Part shown: positions 62,766 to 64,000 of the stretch, piece by piece | Layout of the letters: each line of letters begins with the position of its first letter | Numbering within the stretch: position 1 is the first letter of the stretch | The notes under the pieces: generated by a model | Told to the model about the DNA's origin: nothing | The model's database searches: none | The model's input: the letters and a program-made list of their open reading frames with translations, nothing else | Program-made: the position numbers and the translations under genes | Assembly (NCBI GenBank): GCA_011620785.1 | Contig: WOYM01000058.1 | Coordinates: 16,103-80,102, forward strand | DNA length: 64,000 bases | DNA from: Methanothrix sp. | GTDB lineage: Archaea > Halobacteriota > Methanosarcinia > Methanotrichales > Methanotrichaceae | Reading direction: 5' to 3'

Positions 62766-63916
62766 TGCTTGTTTTCCCCATTAGCCCTATCTATTGCCGA
62801 TAAGCTGCCGACGTATTGCCGATATTTTGCCGATAAACTGTAGGACCTGGCGCGGCGGGATGGATTTGCCACTATCAGCCAACCGTCTTTCACCCAGGTG
62901 CCCAGAAGGTTTCTGGCCATGCGCTCGGAGAGGCCCAGCTCTGCTGCTACTTGCGGGGCGGTGATGGTCTCCTTTGAGGCAAAGAGGCAGAGAACCACCC
63001 TTGCTCGATGGTCCAGCCGGCGCAGGTCTTCCGATTCCTCCTCCAGGCCCTCGACAGCGCACTTTTGCGCAGTCAGCCTGACGGCCTCAAAGACGTTGGC
63101 TAGGGTGGTGATGAAGTATTCAAGCCAGGGCGTCAGATCGGCCTCGTTTCTGCCGAAGTAGTAGTTGTGGTGCGGGTGAGCTGTCAGAGCTTGATAGTAT
63201 CCGGGCAGATCGCGGGCGTGGTGCTCCTCCAAAGAGAAGAAGCCGTTCAGGCCGTAGCCGCCCTTATGCAGGATGAAGGTGGCCAGCAGGCGCGCTGTCC
63301 TGCCGTTGCCGTCGTAGTAGGGGTGGATGGTGACAAACTGGTAGTGGACCAAGCCGGCGATGAGGGGGACGGGCAGTCCGGACTCCTCCGCCTCGGCGGC
63401 CCAGGCCAGCAGAGAGTCCATGAGGGCGGGAACGTCTTTTGCCTCCGGAGGGAGGTAGATCAAAGCTCCGGTGGAGCTGTTCTTGATCGCATTTTGGCCT
63501 TCCCGATAGGGGATGGGCCTGGCCCTGGCCCTGGGGCCGACCTCAACCAGCGCATGCAGCTTTTTGACCAGCTCTTCAGTGAGCGGCTTTTTCTTTCGAG
63601 CCCACTCTTCGACCCGCAGGAGGGCGTTCCAGTAATTTCGAACCTCTGAGATGTCCCTCTCCCGGCCGGCAATTTGCACCTTTGCGTCGGCGATTGCTGC
63701 CTTTGCCTGGGATATGCTGAGGCGGTTTCCTTCAATGAAGGTGGAGTAATGAACCGCACGCACTCTGGCCTGGGCTCGCAGCTGGGCCTCCCCTGAAGGC
63801 GAGAGGGGCGTGTGCTCCACCATGGCGCGGGCTGCCTCGATCTGCATCAGACCGCGGGCGATGGCGGGGGTGAGGGTGTAACGGGGGGACCAGGTGGCGT
63901 GAGGAGTCATAGACAT
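62762..63916 (-). CDS. Fic-domain protein with built-in inhibitory helix and winged helix
   Basis: A 384-residue Fic protein, likely an AMP transferase. The catalytic loop is HPYYDGNGRTAR at residues 198-209. An autoinhibitory motif STFIEG (residues 58-63, consensus S/T-x-x-x-E-G/N) precedes the Fic core, marking class II. The N-terminus has the DUF4172-like region (SGEAQLRAQARVRAVHYSTFIEGN), and residues 305-370 form a winged helix (RARVVLCLFASKETITAPQVAAELGLSERMARNLLGTWVKDGWL). The last codons carry three TTGCCGATA-like repeats. It is co-transcribed with the PIN gene. Confidence 0.9.
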   Translation of the reverse strand: MSMTPHATWSPRYTLTPAIARGLMQIEAARAMVEHTPLSPSGEAQLRAQARVRAVHYSTFIEGNRLSISQAKAAIADAKVQIAGRERDISEVRNYWNALLRVEEWARKKKPLTEELVKKLHALVEVGPRARARPIPYREGQNAIKNSSTGALIYLPPEAKDVPALMDSLLAWAAEAEESGLPVPLIAGLVHYQFVTIHPYYDGNGRTARLLATFILHKGGYGLNGFFSLEEHHARDLPGYYQALTAHPHHNYYFGRNEADLTPWLEYFITTLANVFEAVRLTAQKCAVEGLEEESEDLRRLDHRARVVLCLFASKETITAPQVAAELGLSERMARNLLGTWVKDGWLIVANPSRRARSYSLSAKYRQYVGSLSAIDRANGENKQ

Positions 63917-64000
63917 GTTCCTATCAATAATGATTGACCTTGATTAGATCCCTTCATCTTCCCTTTGCCATTCGAAAGATTGTCGAACGAGGAAGATTAC

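Noticed and set aside
62792..62840. CRISPR-like array
   Set aside because: Repeats are about 9 bp, nearly contiguous and inside a coding region, with no spacers. I saw no CRISPR array anywhere in the window.

Overview
The window is chromosomal DNA of a euryarchaeon, most probably a methanogen of the Methanosarcinales (Methanothrix/Methanosaeta-like). The archaeal assignment is direct: DNA polymerase D small subunit, GINS, archaeal primase small subunit, Orc1/Cdc6, aIF2-alpha, Nop10, L44e, S27e, EF-1alpha/EF-2, an archaeal riboflavin synthase, an MC1 chromosomal protein and a CooC-type ATPase. MC1, CooC, an MfnD-like ATP-grasp enzyme and a full set of anaerobic corrin-ring enzymes point to a methanogen. 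The genus is inference.

Layout. 0-7 kb: the 3' end of polD small subunit, two small secreted proteins, thiC, an MBL hydrolase, then argD-hisC-adenylate-kinase-like genes. 7.1-14 kb: a compact minus-strand information-processing run, carbon-nitrogen hydrolase > priS > GINS > L44e > S27e > aIF2-alpha > nop10 > PAC2 > pmbA-like > prs, with many 1-4 nt overlaps. 14-25.5 kb: an eroded accessory region with a broken voltage-gated channel, an IS200/IS605-type scar, a ~130-bp repeat in two copies, two fossils of receiver-domain C-termini and a rearranged RND/MMPL transporter, interspersed with ribC, rubrerythrin, thyA and a pentapeptide-repeat membrane protein. 25.8-30 kb: tRNA-Arg(CCG) and the fusA-tuf-rpsJ operon. 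30-33.3 kb: lysC-purM and cooC. 33.5-42.4 kb: class II ribonucleotide reductase with a broken ATP-cone, AlkD-like protein, a site-2 protease, a glycosyltransferase, and a zinc protein / HDAC-family deacetylase / hydantoinase-family run. 42.8-48.9 kb: a broken SSS symporter, MC1, aspS, then a small membrane protein translationally coupled to a 1061-residue SLC5-STAC-DUF835-DUF835 protein, and a BofA-like protein. 49-51.9 kb: cdc6 and a probable replication origin with inverted ORB-type elements. 52.9-59.3 kb: an overlapping corrin operon cbiT-L-F-G-H(H)-C-D-E. 59.3-64 kb: an MfnD-like ligase, PfkB kinase, a DUF1624 membrane protein and a Fic-PIN gene pair.

The most interesting loci are the SLC5-STAC-DUF835 receptor-like transporter with its coupled small partner (an architecture resembling bacterial CbrA but with DUF835 modules where the kinase would be), the candidate origin, the unexplained structured repeat pair at 14.9/16.0 kb, and several genes with internal deletions or frameshifts (nrdJ ATP-cone, RND transporter, K+ channel, SSS symporter). 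Functional names rest on recognising motifs by eye; no database search was run.
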